Positions 55,664 to 63,303 of a stretch of 64,000 nt of DNA are shown piece after piece. The notes below the pieces were generated by a model, which saw only the letters and a list, made by a program, of their open reading frames with translations, was not told where the DNA came from and ran no database searches. Position 1 is the first letter of the stretch, and every line of letters starts with the position of its first letter. The stretch comes from Azospirillum oleiclasticum (GTDB lineage: Bacteria > Pseudomonadota > Alphaproteobacteria > Azospirillales > Azospirillaceae): NCBI RefSeq assembly GCF_013423485.1, contig NZ_JABFFR010000009.1:248001-312000 (forward strand), read 5' to 3'. The position numbers were made by a program, and so were the translations under genes.

Positions 55664-58476
55664 CGCCGGAGGACTTCCCCGCCTTCTTCCGGGCCGTGCA
55701 CGGGCAGGACCCCTTCCCCTGGCAGGCGGCGCTGGCCCGCCGGGTGGCGGGGACCGGCTGGCCCGCGCTGCTGGACCTGCCGACCGGATCAGGCAAGACC
55801 GCCGTCATCGACATCGCCGTCTTCACCCTGGCTCTGGAGATCGACCGCCCCGCCGCGGAGCGCCGCGCGCCGCTGCGCCTGTTCTTCGCCATCGACCGCC
55901 GCATCGTGGTGGACGACGTCGCCCGGCGGGCCGACCACCTTCGGGACCGTCTCGACGCCGCGCTGACGGACGATGCCGCGGACGCCGTCGCCACCACCGT
56001 CGCGCGGCGGCTGGCGGGCGGGACGGGCAAGCCGCTGCACACCGCCACGCTGCGCGGCGGCACGCTGCACCACGACGCGGACTGGGCGCGCTCGCCGGCG
56101 CAGCCGCTGGTGTGCGTCACCACGGTGGACCAGCTCGGCTCGCGCCTGCTGTTCCGCGGCTATGGCGTCAGCGAGGGCATGCGGCCGGTGCACGCCGGGC
56201 TGACCGGCAACGACGCGCTGATCGTGCTGGACGAGGCGCACCTGTCCCGCCCCTTCGAACAGACGCTGGCGACGGTGCGCCGCCTGCGCGGGAATGCTGG
56301 AACGCCGTTCCACGTCGTGCGCATGTCCGCCACCCCCGGCGGCCCGGCGGACGCCTTCACCCTCGGGGCGGAGGACCGCACGCACCCCGTGCTGTCCCGC
56401 CGGCTGTCGGCGTCGAAGCCGGCGCGGCTGGTCGTCGCTCCAGCCCGCGGCGCCGGGCTGGAGGAGGAGCTGGCTGCGCAGGCGCTGCGCCTGCTGGGGG
56501 AGACGCCGCCCTGCGCCGGCGGCGGGCCGGCGGTGGGGGTGGTGGTCAACCGCGTCGGCACGGCGCGGGCGGTGTTCGAGCGGCTGCGGGCCGCCCGGCC
56601 CGAGGTCGATGCGGCCCTGCTGACCGGCCGGGTCCGCCCGCTCGACCGCGACCGGCTGCTGGCGGAGCTTCTGCCCCGCATCCGCGCGGGCCGGGCGGAG
56701 GATGCGCCCGCGGGCGGGCCGCTGCTGCTGGTCGCCACCCAATGCATCGAGGCGGGCGCCGACCTCGACCTCGACGCGCTGGTGACGGAGGCGGCATCGC
56801 TGGACGCTCTGCGCCAGCGCTTCGGCCGGCTCGACCGGCTGGGGCGGCGCGGCCTCGCGCCGGCCGCGGTCGTGGCGCCCAAGGACGCCTTCGCGAAGAA
56901 CGCCACCGACCCGCTCTACGGCACCGCGCTGCGGGAGGGCTGGGCGTGGCTGATGGCCAACGCCACCGTCACCGGCAAGGGCCGCGCGGCCGTCGGCCAG
57001 GTGGATTTCGGGGTCGAGGCGTTGGCGGCGCTGATGGAGCGCACGCCGCCCGGGGACGCCGCCGCCCTGGCGGCACGGGCGCCGGTGCTGTCGCCGGCGG
57101 TGCTCGACCTGCTCGCCCGCACCGCCCCCGCCCCGCATCCGGACCCGGACATCGCCCCCTTCCTGCACGGGCTGGGGCGCGACGCGGCGGACGTGTTCGT
57201 CGTCTGGCGCGCCGACCTGCCCGCCCTCGACGACCACGACCCGAAGTCCCCGGACGCGGACATCCTGGAGCTGGATATCGCCCGCCGCCTGACCGCCCTG
57301 CCGCCATCGGCGCTGGAGGCGATGGCCCTGCCCCGCCACGTCGCCGTCGCCTGGCTGACCGGCACCCGCGCCGACGCCCCGGACGCCGAGGGCGCCACCG
57401 CCGAGCCGCTCCCGGCCGAGGCCGCCCCGCGCTGGTTCGTGCGCTGGCGCGGTGCGGACGAGTGCCGCATCGAGAACCGTCCCTTCACGCTGCGCCCCGG
57501 CGACACCATCGTCCTGCCGGCCGGCCGTGGCGGCTGCGACCGCTACGGCTGGGCGCCGGACAGCGGGGAGCCGGTGACCGACCTCGCGGAGGAGGCCGCG
57601 AGGGCCCGCGGGCGCAGGTTGCACCGCTTCCACCCCAACCTTCCCACCACCCCGCCGTGGGAGGAGGCGGCGGCTCTGATCGCCCTGCACATCACCGCCG
57701 ACAGGGTCGATGCCGCCGGGCTGATCGGGGCGTTGTCGCTCGATGGCGACTGGACCGTCATCCCCTACGCGGAGGGCGGCGTGCTGCTGGTGGAGCGCCG
57801 GCGGAAGCCGGATGACGTCGCACCGGACGGCGACGGCCTGCTGCACACCACGCCGGTTCTCCTGGCCCCGCACCTGGACCGGGTGGCGGAGGTCGCCGGC
57901 CGTCTCGCGCGCGCCGCCGGCCTGCCGGAGGACTTGGTCGCCGACATCACGCTCGCCGCCCGCCTGCACGACATCGGCAAGGCCGAGCCGCGCTTCCAGG
58001 CCATGCTGCGGGGTGGCGACGCGGTGGCCGCCGCCACCCGGCCGCCGCTGGCGAAGAGCCTGCTTCCCGACCGCGACCGCGCCCGCTGGCACGCCGCCCG
58101 CGAGGCCGCCGGCCTGCCCGAGGGCGCCCGGCACGAGGCGTGGTCGGTGGCGCTGCTGCGCGACCATCCCCGCCTCCGCGACGCCGCCGACCCCGAGCTG
58201 CTGCTGTGGCTGGTGGGCACCCACCACGGGCAGGGGCGGCCGTGGTTCCCGGCGGTGCCGGACCGGGCATCCGGCCGCCTGTCCGTGACGCTCGGCGGCG
58301 ACCGTTTCGAGGGGCCGGTGGCGCATGAGCTGGAGCGCCTGGACGGCGGCTGGCCGGAGCTGATGGAGCGGCTGCTGCGCCGCTACGGCGCCTGGGGGCT
58401 GGCCCATCTTGAGACCGTGCTGCGGCTGGCCGACCAGCGCGCCTCGGCCGACGAGATGAGGGAGGCCGCGCCGTGA
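55660..58476 (+). CDS. cas3: Type I-G Cas3 helicase with C-terminal HD nuclease
   Basis: This 938-aa protein is the effector that unwinds and degrades target DNA. Walker A is DLPTGSGKTAVIDIAVF (about residues 39-55), the DEAH box is ALIVLDEAHLSRPFEQT and motif VI is QRFGRLDRLGRRG. The HD nuclease is C-terminal, as in type I-G: AARLHDIGKAEPRFQAM (about 768) and LVGTHHGQGRPW. It starts at GTG 55660 in a GTGA overlap with csb2 and overlaps the next gene the same way. Confidence 0.94.
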   Translation: MTPEDFPAFFRAVHGQDPFPWQAALARRVAGTGWPALLDLPTGSGKTAVIDIAVFTLALEIDRPAAERRAPLRLFFAIDRRIVVDDVARRADHLRDRLDAALTDDAADAVATTVARRLAGGTGKPLHTATLRGGTLHHDADWARSPAQPLVCVTTVDQLGSRLLFRGYGVSEGMRPVHAGLTGNDALIVLDEAHLSRPFEQTLATVRRLRGNAGTPFHVVRMSATPGGPADAFTLGAEDRTHPVLSRRLSASKPARLVVAPARGAGLEEELAAQALRLLGETPPCAGGGPAVGVVVNRVGTARAVFERLRAARPEVDAALLTGRVRPLDRDRLLAELLPRIRAGRAEDAPAGGPLLLVATQCIEAGADLDLDALVTEAASLDALRQRFGRLDRLGRRGLAPAAVVAPKDAFAKNATDPLYGTALREGWAWLMANATVTGKGRAAVGQVDFGVEALAALMERTPPGDAAALAARAPVLSPAVLDLLARTAPAPHPDPDIAPFLHGLGRDAADVFVVWRADLPALDDHDPKSPDADILELDIARRLTALPPSALEAMALPRHVAVAWLTGTRADAPDAEGATAEPLPAEAAPRWFVRWRGADECRIENRPFTLRPGDTIVLPAGRGGCDRYGWAPDSGEPVTDLAEEAARARGRRLHRFHPNLPTTPPWEEAAALIALHITADRVDAAGLIGALSLDGDWTVIPYAEGGVLLVERRRKPDDVAPDGDGLLHTTPVLLAPHLDRVAEVAGRLARAAGLPEDLVADITLAARLHDIGKAEPRFQAMLRGGDAVAAATRPPLAKSLLPDRDRARWHAAREAAGLPEGARHEAWSVALLRDHPRLRDAADPELLLWLVGTHHGQGRPWFPAVPDRASGRLSVTLGGDRFEGPVAHELERLDGGWPELMERLLRRYGAWGLAHLETVLRLADQRASADEMREAAP

Positions 58477-59408
58477 CCGAATTCGAGCTGACGGGGCTGG
58501 AGGGCGACAATCTGCTGGCCGTCCTGGCGGCGCTGGGCACGCTGGCGGCGCTGGAGGAGGCGTGGCCCGACGCCCCGCCGCGCCTGTCCTGGACGGCGGA
58601 GCCGCCGCACCGCGCCGTGCTGACCGTGCCGGCGGACCTCGGCCGCGACGCCCTGCTCGACCGGCTTCACGAGCGGCTGGCGGCCCAGGCCCCGGCCTTC
58701 GCCTTCGGCGGGCGGGAGCGGGCGGACATCCCCTCGGCGGAGTTCGCCGCGCTGCTGACGGAGGCCGCGGCCGGGCCGGATCCGCTGCCCGACCCGCTGC
58801 CGAACCCGCTCCCTGGCCGGCTGCTGGCCGCACTCGGCTGCGAGGCGGCGGACGGGGAGGAGCCGATCGGCCATTCGCCGCTGGTCACCATGCCCTCGGC
58901 CGCGTCGCAGCAGTTCTTCCTGAAGGTGATGGCGACCCTGGCCGCGGACATGGCGGCGGACACCGGGCGGGAGCCGCTGGAGCGCGCGCTGTTCCACCCC
59001 TGGGACTACGCCGACGACGGGCGCAACCGCACGCTCCGCTGGGACCCGGCCGACGACCGCGCCCACGCGCTGCGCTGGCGGGAACCGACCAACGACCCGA
59101 TCCGCAGCATGGCCGGGGCCAACCGGCTGGCATCCACCGGCTTCGCGTGGTTCCCCGCCGCGCGCAGCGGCGGCCGGGTGCGCATCCCCGGCCACGCCCG
59201 GCAGGAGGGGGCGGACACGCTGAGCTGGCCGCTCTGGCACGCGCCGGCCGGCCCCGCCGCGGTGCGCGCCCTGCTGTGCCTGCCGGAGCTGACACAGGAG
59301 CGGCCCCGGCCGGACCGGCTGCGGCCCCGCGGGGTGGTGCAGGTGATGCGCGCCCGCCGCCACCAGGGGCGGCAGGTCAGCTTTTCCGTGGCCGAGCCCC
59401 TGTGGTAG
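58473..59408 (+). CDS. Type I-G Cas3-extension or large-subunit (Cas8/Csb3) candidate
   Basis: This 311-aa protein follows cas3 with a GTGA overlap. The N-terminus FELTGLEGDNLLAVLAALG is typical of a family named as a Cas3 extension in type I-G loci. The C-terminal half (LFHPWDYADDGRNRTLRWDP, GANRLASTGFAWFP) resembles Cas8-type large subunits that recognise the PAM and non-target strand. A separate Csx17 (the large subunit in other I-G loci) is not seen in the window, so this protein may take its place. Assignment to one or the other is unsure. Confidence 0.7.
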   Translation: MTEFELTGLEGDNLLAVLAALGTLAALEEAWPDAPPRLSWTAEPPHRAVLTVPADLGRDALLDRLHERLAAQAPAFAFGGRERADIPSAEFAALLTEAAAGPDPLPDPLPNPLPGRLLAALGCEAADGEEPIGHSPLVTMPSAASQQFFLKVMATLAADMAADTGREPLERALFHPWDYADDGRNRTLRWDPADDRAHALRWREPTNDPIRSMAGANRLASTGFAWFPAARSGGRVRIPGHARQEGADTLSWPLWHAPAGPAAVRALLCLPELTQERPRPDRLRPRGVVQVMRARRHQGRQVSFSVAEPLW

Positions 59409-59432
59409 GGCGCTTCGGGTGAGGCCGTTCCG

Positions 59433-60155
59433 GTGAGCCTGCCCACCGCGGCGCTCTGGCGGCTGGAGGGCGCCGGCCTCCCGCCGGTCGAGCGCGGCTA
59501 CCCGCTGGCCGCACTCGCCAAGCGGGCCGCACTCCACCACGCCGCGCGGTTGACCGGGCCGGACGCGGTGCCGGCGGTGCTGCACGGGCATGACGGCACC
59601 CGCGACCCGCGCCAGCCCAACGCCTTCTTCCTGCCCGCCGACGAGGACGGCGACGGCCGGATCGACCATGTGCTGATCCACGCCGCTGGCGGGCTCGACC
59701 GCGCGGCGGTGGCCGCACTCGCCGCCTGCGAGCGGCTGTTCGACGGGCGGCAGGGGGAATGGCCGGTCCGCTGCGTGTGGCTGGGCATGGCCGACGCCGC
59801 CCCCTGCCGGCTGGCGGGGCGCGCCGCGGTGTGGGTCTCCGCCACGCCCTGGTTCAGCCCGCTGCACCCCAAGCGGGGGCTGGGGCCCGAGGCCCTGCTC
59901 GCCCGCGACCTCGCCTTCCGCGGCCGTCCCGCCCCGGCGCGGCTGGAGCGGCTGGCCGCGACCCCGGTCACGCCCGGCAGCAACCTGCCGCCCCACGCCT
60001 TCGCCACCCGCCTGGAAAGCCGCGTCACCCGCCCCCGGCCGGATCCCACGGGCAGCCTCTGGCGCGTCGCCTTCCCGGAGCCGGTCCAGGGCCCCCTCGC
60101 GCTCGGCTGGGATTGCCATCTCGGACTCGGGCTGTTCCGCCCGGAGGAGGGATGA
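59433..60155 (+). CDS. Stand-alone Cas6-like protein, paralogue of Csb2 C-terminal half
   Basis: The 240-aa protein aligns with the Cas6-like part of Csb2 from end to end. LHGHDGTRDPRQPNAFFLP matches LCGHEADNTPTRGPRIAILP; WVSATPWFSPLHPKRG matches WASVTPVLLDRVPKPQ; LARDLAFRGRPAPARLERL matches ASCRFAGLPEPVAVERV; and DCHLGLGLFRP matches GRHRGLGLFAPL. So it is a second putative crRNA-processing or crRNA-binding subunit without the Cas5 part. It is the last gene before array 3 (66 bp). Confidence 0.75.
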   Translation: MSLPTAALWRLEGAGLPPVERGYPLAALAKRAALHHAARLTGPDAVPAVLHGHDGTRDPRQPNAFFLPADEDGDGRIDHVLIHAAGGLDRAAVAALAACERLFDGRQGEWPVRCVWLGMADAAPCRLAGRAAVWVSATPWFSPLHPKRGLGPEALLARDLAFRGRPAPARLERLAATPVTPGSNLPPHAFATRLESRVTRPRPDPTGSLWRVAFPEPVQGPLALGWDCHLGLGLFRPEEG

Positions 60156-60220
60156 GGCCGCCCCGCCGGTAACGACGCAAAGCCCCGGCGGGGGCTGCTG
60201 TCCCCGGAGACCTACGAGCG

Positions 60221-60693
60221 GCTTCAATAAAGCCCCGGCATTTCTGCCGGGGATAGGACCCGACGGTTCCAAACTTCGATTGCATGTTGTTCGAGCTTCA
60301 ATAAAGCCCCGGCATTTCTGCCGGGGATAGGTGTGCGGGTCGGTGTGACCATTCTTGGCTTCAATAAAGCCCCGGCATTTCTGCCGGGGATAGCGTCCGG
60401 CGGGTGGCGGGAGTACCTGCCCGGCGGCGGCGTGCTTCAATAAAGCCCCGGCATTTCTGCCGGGGATAGTGGACCGTCCATCGGGCAACGAGCGCCGATT
60501 TTCTTGAGGGCTTCAATAAAGCCCCGGCATTTCTGCCGGGGATAGTGCGTCATCCGCCCATGGTTGCCCACCACCGCCGGCACGCTTCAATAAAGCCCCG
60601 GCATTTCTGCCGGGGATAGTGCGTCATCCGCCCATGGTTGCCCACCACCGCCGGCACGCTTCAATAAAGCCCCGGCATTTCTGCCGGGGATAG
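60221..60693 (-). CRISPR. CRISPR array 3, 7 repeats (GAAA-loop type)
   Basis: Seven repeats of 36 bp begin GCTTCAATAAAGCCCCGG on the plus strand and end CATTTCTGCCGGGGATAG. On the minus (transcribed) strand the stem is CCCCGGCA/TGCCGGGG with a GAAA loop, like array 2. The leader lies on the right. Spacers are 38-40 bp except the second from the left, which is only 27 bp (60331-60357). The two leader-proximal spacers are identical (60546-60583 and 60620-60657). A decayed repeat-like piece lies at about 60175-60212. Repeat starts: 60221, 60295, 60358, 60434, 60510, 60584, 60658. Confidence 0.97.
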
Positions 60694-60925
60694 GGCACCC
60701 CGAAATCTACAAGCCGTTTCAACGGCTTGCAAGACGGGGTTCGAGCACCCCTCGCCAAAGCCGCACGATTTTCCGTAATCTTGGCTTCCACCATCCCGAC
60801 GCGGCGGCCAAGTCCTTGATCCACAATGTCAAACAGCGATTCGAGCGACCCCCGGGGGGTGGAGCGTCACAAGACCGCTCGAATCGGGCCGGTGGGCGGC
60901 CCCGGGTGGGGAGGATAACCGGAAC
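60694..60925 (-). promoter_or_regulatory. Leader of array 3
   Basis: This region carries the same blocks as leaders 1 and 2, including an inverted repeat GATTCGAGCG ... CGCTCGAATC around ACCCCCGGGGGG (60838-60891) and TTGACATTGTG on the minus strand. The following stretch to 61296 has no convincing gene. Confidence 0.75.
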
Positions 60926-61296
60926 GGGCGGGGCGACCAAGCGTGCCATGGCGTCGCGGGGCGGGGTTCGCGAGGCGTCCGCGTCCCCCTGCTTCCATGA
61001 CGGAAGAGGGCTCCGCCGTCGGAGGGTGGCACGCCGGCAACCGAGCGCGGCCGCATCGGCCATCACGTCGTCCATCGGCCCGGCGCCTGGTCGGTGAAGG
61101 GTTCGATGCCGGTCGACATCGGCCGCTTCCTGCGCGACGCGGCGACCGGCCGGAAGGCGTCATCGCCGCCAACCCGGCACGAGGCGTGCCGCCCCCGACC
61201 GACCGCGGCGCAGCGCATCCACGACCGGATGACCGGCACGGGCATGGTGGTGCAGAATGCCGCCATCCCCGCCGGCACCTCCACGGAGCCCCCGCC

Positions 61297-61608
61297 ATGA
61301 CCGCGCTGTTCGTCACCCGCCACGCCGGCGCCGTCGCCTGGGCCGCCCGGCGGGGGATCGCGGCCGAGATGGTGGATCACCTGGACATCGGCCGGGTGCG
61401 GCCGGACGACGTGGTGATGGGCACCCTGCCGCTCCACCTCGCCGCCGCCGTCTGCGCCCGCGGCGCCCGCTTCCTGCATCTGGAACTCGACCTGCCGCCC
61501 GACGCGCGCGGCCGTCCGCTGACGGCGGACGACATGGATCGGTACGGGGCGGCGCTGGTGGAGTACCGGGTGGAGCGGGTGGATATGGAGAGCGAGGGGG
61601 AAGAATGA
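61297..61608 (+). CDS. csx16: CRISPR-associated Csx16 (VVA1548 family)
   Basis: This 103-aa protein matches the Csx16 family: LFVTRHAGAVAWAARRGI, VDHLDIGRVRPDDVVMGTLP, LHLAAAVCARGARFLHLELD and LPPDARGRPLTADDM. Csx16 accompanies type III systems and is considered a cyclic-oligoadenylate-handling (ring-nuclease-like) accessory protein. ATG 61297 is chosen; the frame continues upstream through sequence without homology. Its stop overlaps the CARF gene start, so the two are coupled. Confidence 0.85.
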   Translation: MTALFVTRHAGAVAWAARRGIAAEMVDHLDIGRVRPDDVVMGTLPLHLAAAVCARGARFLHLELDLPPDARGRPLTADDMDRYGAALVEYRVERVDMESEGEE

Positions 61609-62600
61609 TGAATCGGCATGCGCGAACGGTTGCTTGGGGCCTCAAGAAGTTCGGCTTACTTTTCCTTATCCTCATACTTCCGGTCACCGCCGGATGGACC
61701 GGCGATTCTCTGCTGGATCTGATCCGCATGCAGACCGAATGGCCCGCGGGAGCTTCCTGGTGGAGCGGATGGATCGGTTGGCTCGGGTCCACCTGCACCA
61801 TCCCTTGGACCCATGACTCCCATGTCCGCATGGCCGGGGCTTTGGGTGGAGCCGTCACCTTCTCCGTGGCGGCTGGTATCCTCTACCGCTTCCGGCACGG
61901 GCTGTTGACGAGTCATGCCCGCCTGCTTCCGCCGTCCAGGACGCCGGGAACGCGCACGGTCCTCATCATTGGTCTGTCGCCGAGGGTCACCGGGTTCGGC
62001 GAACAGCGCCAGAAGAGCGAACAGGCCGCCGACGCGCTGGGGCTGTTGCCCATCGAGCGGTCGACGCAGCCCAAATGGATGATCGCCGAGCAAAAGGACC
62101 AATCCGCCGAGATGTCTGCATTGGCGGCAGGAACGACACCATGGCAGCAGGCGGCACGCATCGTGTGGGATCACCTGTCGGCACCCAACCGGCGGCGGCC
62201 GCTTGACGCCATCCTCGTTGTCGCCTCGACCCAAACGATCAAGGAATTCGACGCCTTCAAGACATTCCTCGAAAGCCGTCTTACGGATGCCAGGCAACGG
62301 ATCGAAATAAAGGGCACGCTGCCGGCCATCGAGTCGATGGCCCGGAGCGGCGTTGATTACGAGGACTACAACACCCTGGTCGATGCCCTGTCCGGCGCCG
62401 TCGATCATGCACTGGTCAAACATAAGGCCAAGCACGACCAGATCTGTGTCGATGCGACCGCCGGGTTCAAGGTTTTCAGCATCGCCGCGGCGACCGTCAC
62501 CATGAACCGCAAGCTGATCTTCAGCTATGTGAACAACGACGGCGTTCCGCGCTATTACGACGCGGCCATCGAACTCGGTTCCGCTCTCGGCGAAGGCTGA
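61605..62600 (+). CDS. Membrane-anchored CARF-domain protein
   Basis: The 331-aa protein has two transmembrane helices (about residues 15-31, FGLLFLILILPVTAGW, and 77-95) and a cytosolic CARF-like Rossmann domain from about residue 118. The CARF core shows VLIIGLSPRVTG, ILVVASTQTIKEFDAF and the ligand-contacting VDATAGFKVFSIAAATVTM. Such fusions resemble Cam1-type effectors that bind cyclic oligoadenylate and act on the membrane. The start overlaps the csx16 stop (ATGA), suggesting an effector and its off-switch. No Cas10, the cyclic-oligoadenylate source, is in the window. Confidence 0.75.
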   Translation: MMNRHARTVAWGLKKFGLLFLILILPVTAGWTGDSLLDLIRMQTEWPAGASWWSGWIGWLGSTCTIPWTHDSHVRMAGALGGAVTFSVAAGILYRFRHGLLTSHARLLPPSRTPGTRTVLIIGLSPRVTGFGEQRQKSEQAADALGLLPIERSTQPKWMIAEQKDQSAEMSALAAGTTPWQQAARIVWDHLSAPNRRRPLDAILVVASTQTIKEFDAFKTFLESRLTDARQRIEIKGTLPAIESMARSGVDYEDYNTLVDALSGAVDHALVKHKAKHDQICVDATAGFKVFSIAAATVTMNRKLIFSYVNNDGVPRYYDAAIELGSALGEG

Positions 62601-62633
62601 TCGCGACGCGCGTCATTCGCCATTGTCAAAAAC

Positions 62634-62675
62634 GACAGACACCCGGCCCATGACCTCATGCGCCGGGTGTCTGTC
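62634..62675 (-). terminator. Terminator of array 4 transcript
   Basis: A 14-bp perfect stem (GACAGACACCCGGC with GCCGGGTGTCTGTC) has a 14-base loop. On the minus strand it is followed by GTTTTTG, so it most likely ends the leftward array 4 transcript. It may also serve the CARF gene. Confidence 0.7.
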
Positions 62676-62752
62676 GCGTCCTGATCCAAGCTTGCTTCGC
62701 AATCCGGATTCCTCCTGAACCCCACCTGGGGTTCGACATGGCCGACCTCGGG

Positions 62753-63081
62753 GTTTCAATCCGCTCCCGAACGCGGACCCCGGCCAAACTCGCGCCAAGC
62801 GTGACATGGATCGCGCCAAGAAGTTTCAATCCGCTCCCGAACGCGGACCCCGTCCGAACACGATCGCGGCCACGACCGCGACATCGCCTGGCTCACGTTT
62901 CAATCCGCTCCCGAACGCGGACCCCGTCCGAACACGATCGCGGCCACGACCGCGACATCGCCTGGCTCACGTTTCAATCCGCTCCCGAACGCGGACCCCG
63001 TCCGAACACGATCGCGGCCACGACCGCGACATCGCCTGGCTCACGTTTCAATCCGCTCCCGAACGCGGACCCCGTCCGAAC
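62753..63081 (-). CRISPR. CRISPR array 4, 5 repeats, three identical spacers
   Basis: Five repeats of 37 bp begin GTTTCAATCCGCTCCCGAAC and end GCGGACCCCGTCCGAAC; the left-most differs at two positions. Read on the minus strand they end in ATTGAAAC, the common crRNA handle, after a short CCGC/GCGG stem. Spacer 1 (left) is 33 bp. The other three (62860-62896, 62934-62970, 63008-63044) are identical 37-mers. The repeat is unrelated to arrays 1-3 and resembles those of type III or I-C systems. Repeat starts: 62753, 62823, 62897, 62971, 63045. Confidence 0.96.
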
Positions 63082-63303
63082 TGTCCCGCCGGCATCCCCT
63101 TGTTTCAAGTGGCAAATCCGCCACGCTTTCCACGCCCCCTGTGGATGATTCAGAGAAAATCCCGAAATCATGCTTAACATACCGCGTAACCTCGCCAACA
63201 CTCTCAACAAAATCAACGCACAAACCACCCTTCCACACCACACTTGACACAAACCCTCTCCCCGCCGCACCCTTCCCGCAATCTCCTTCCCCGCGGCCTC
63301 CCC
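63082..63303. promoter_or_regulatory. Leader of array 4 and divergent gap to the RT gene
   Basis: This 222-bp region is AT-richer than its surroundings, as leaders are. It should carry the leftward promoter for array 4 and the rightward one for the RT gene. TTGACA occurs at 63244-63249 on the plus strand, without a clear -10 partner. No gene is seen. Confidence 0.5.

Noticed and set aside
55789..58833. A 1014-aa minus-strand open frame opposite cas3
   Set aside because: It is a shadow of cas3 with no recognisable motif.
61094..61300. A 68-aa open frame between leader 3 and csx16
   Set aside because: No ribosome binding site, no conserved look, and proline/threonine-rich ending.
62738..63177. 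Open frames with repeated SIRSRTRTP/FQSAPERGP units
   Set aside because: They are translations of array 4 repeats and identical spacers.
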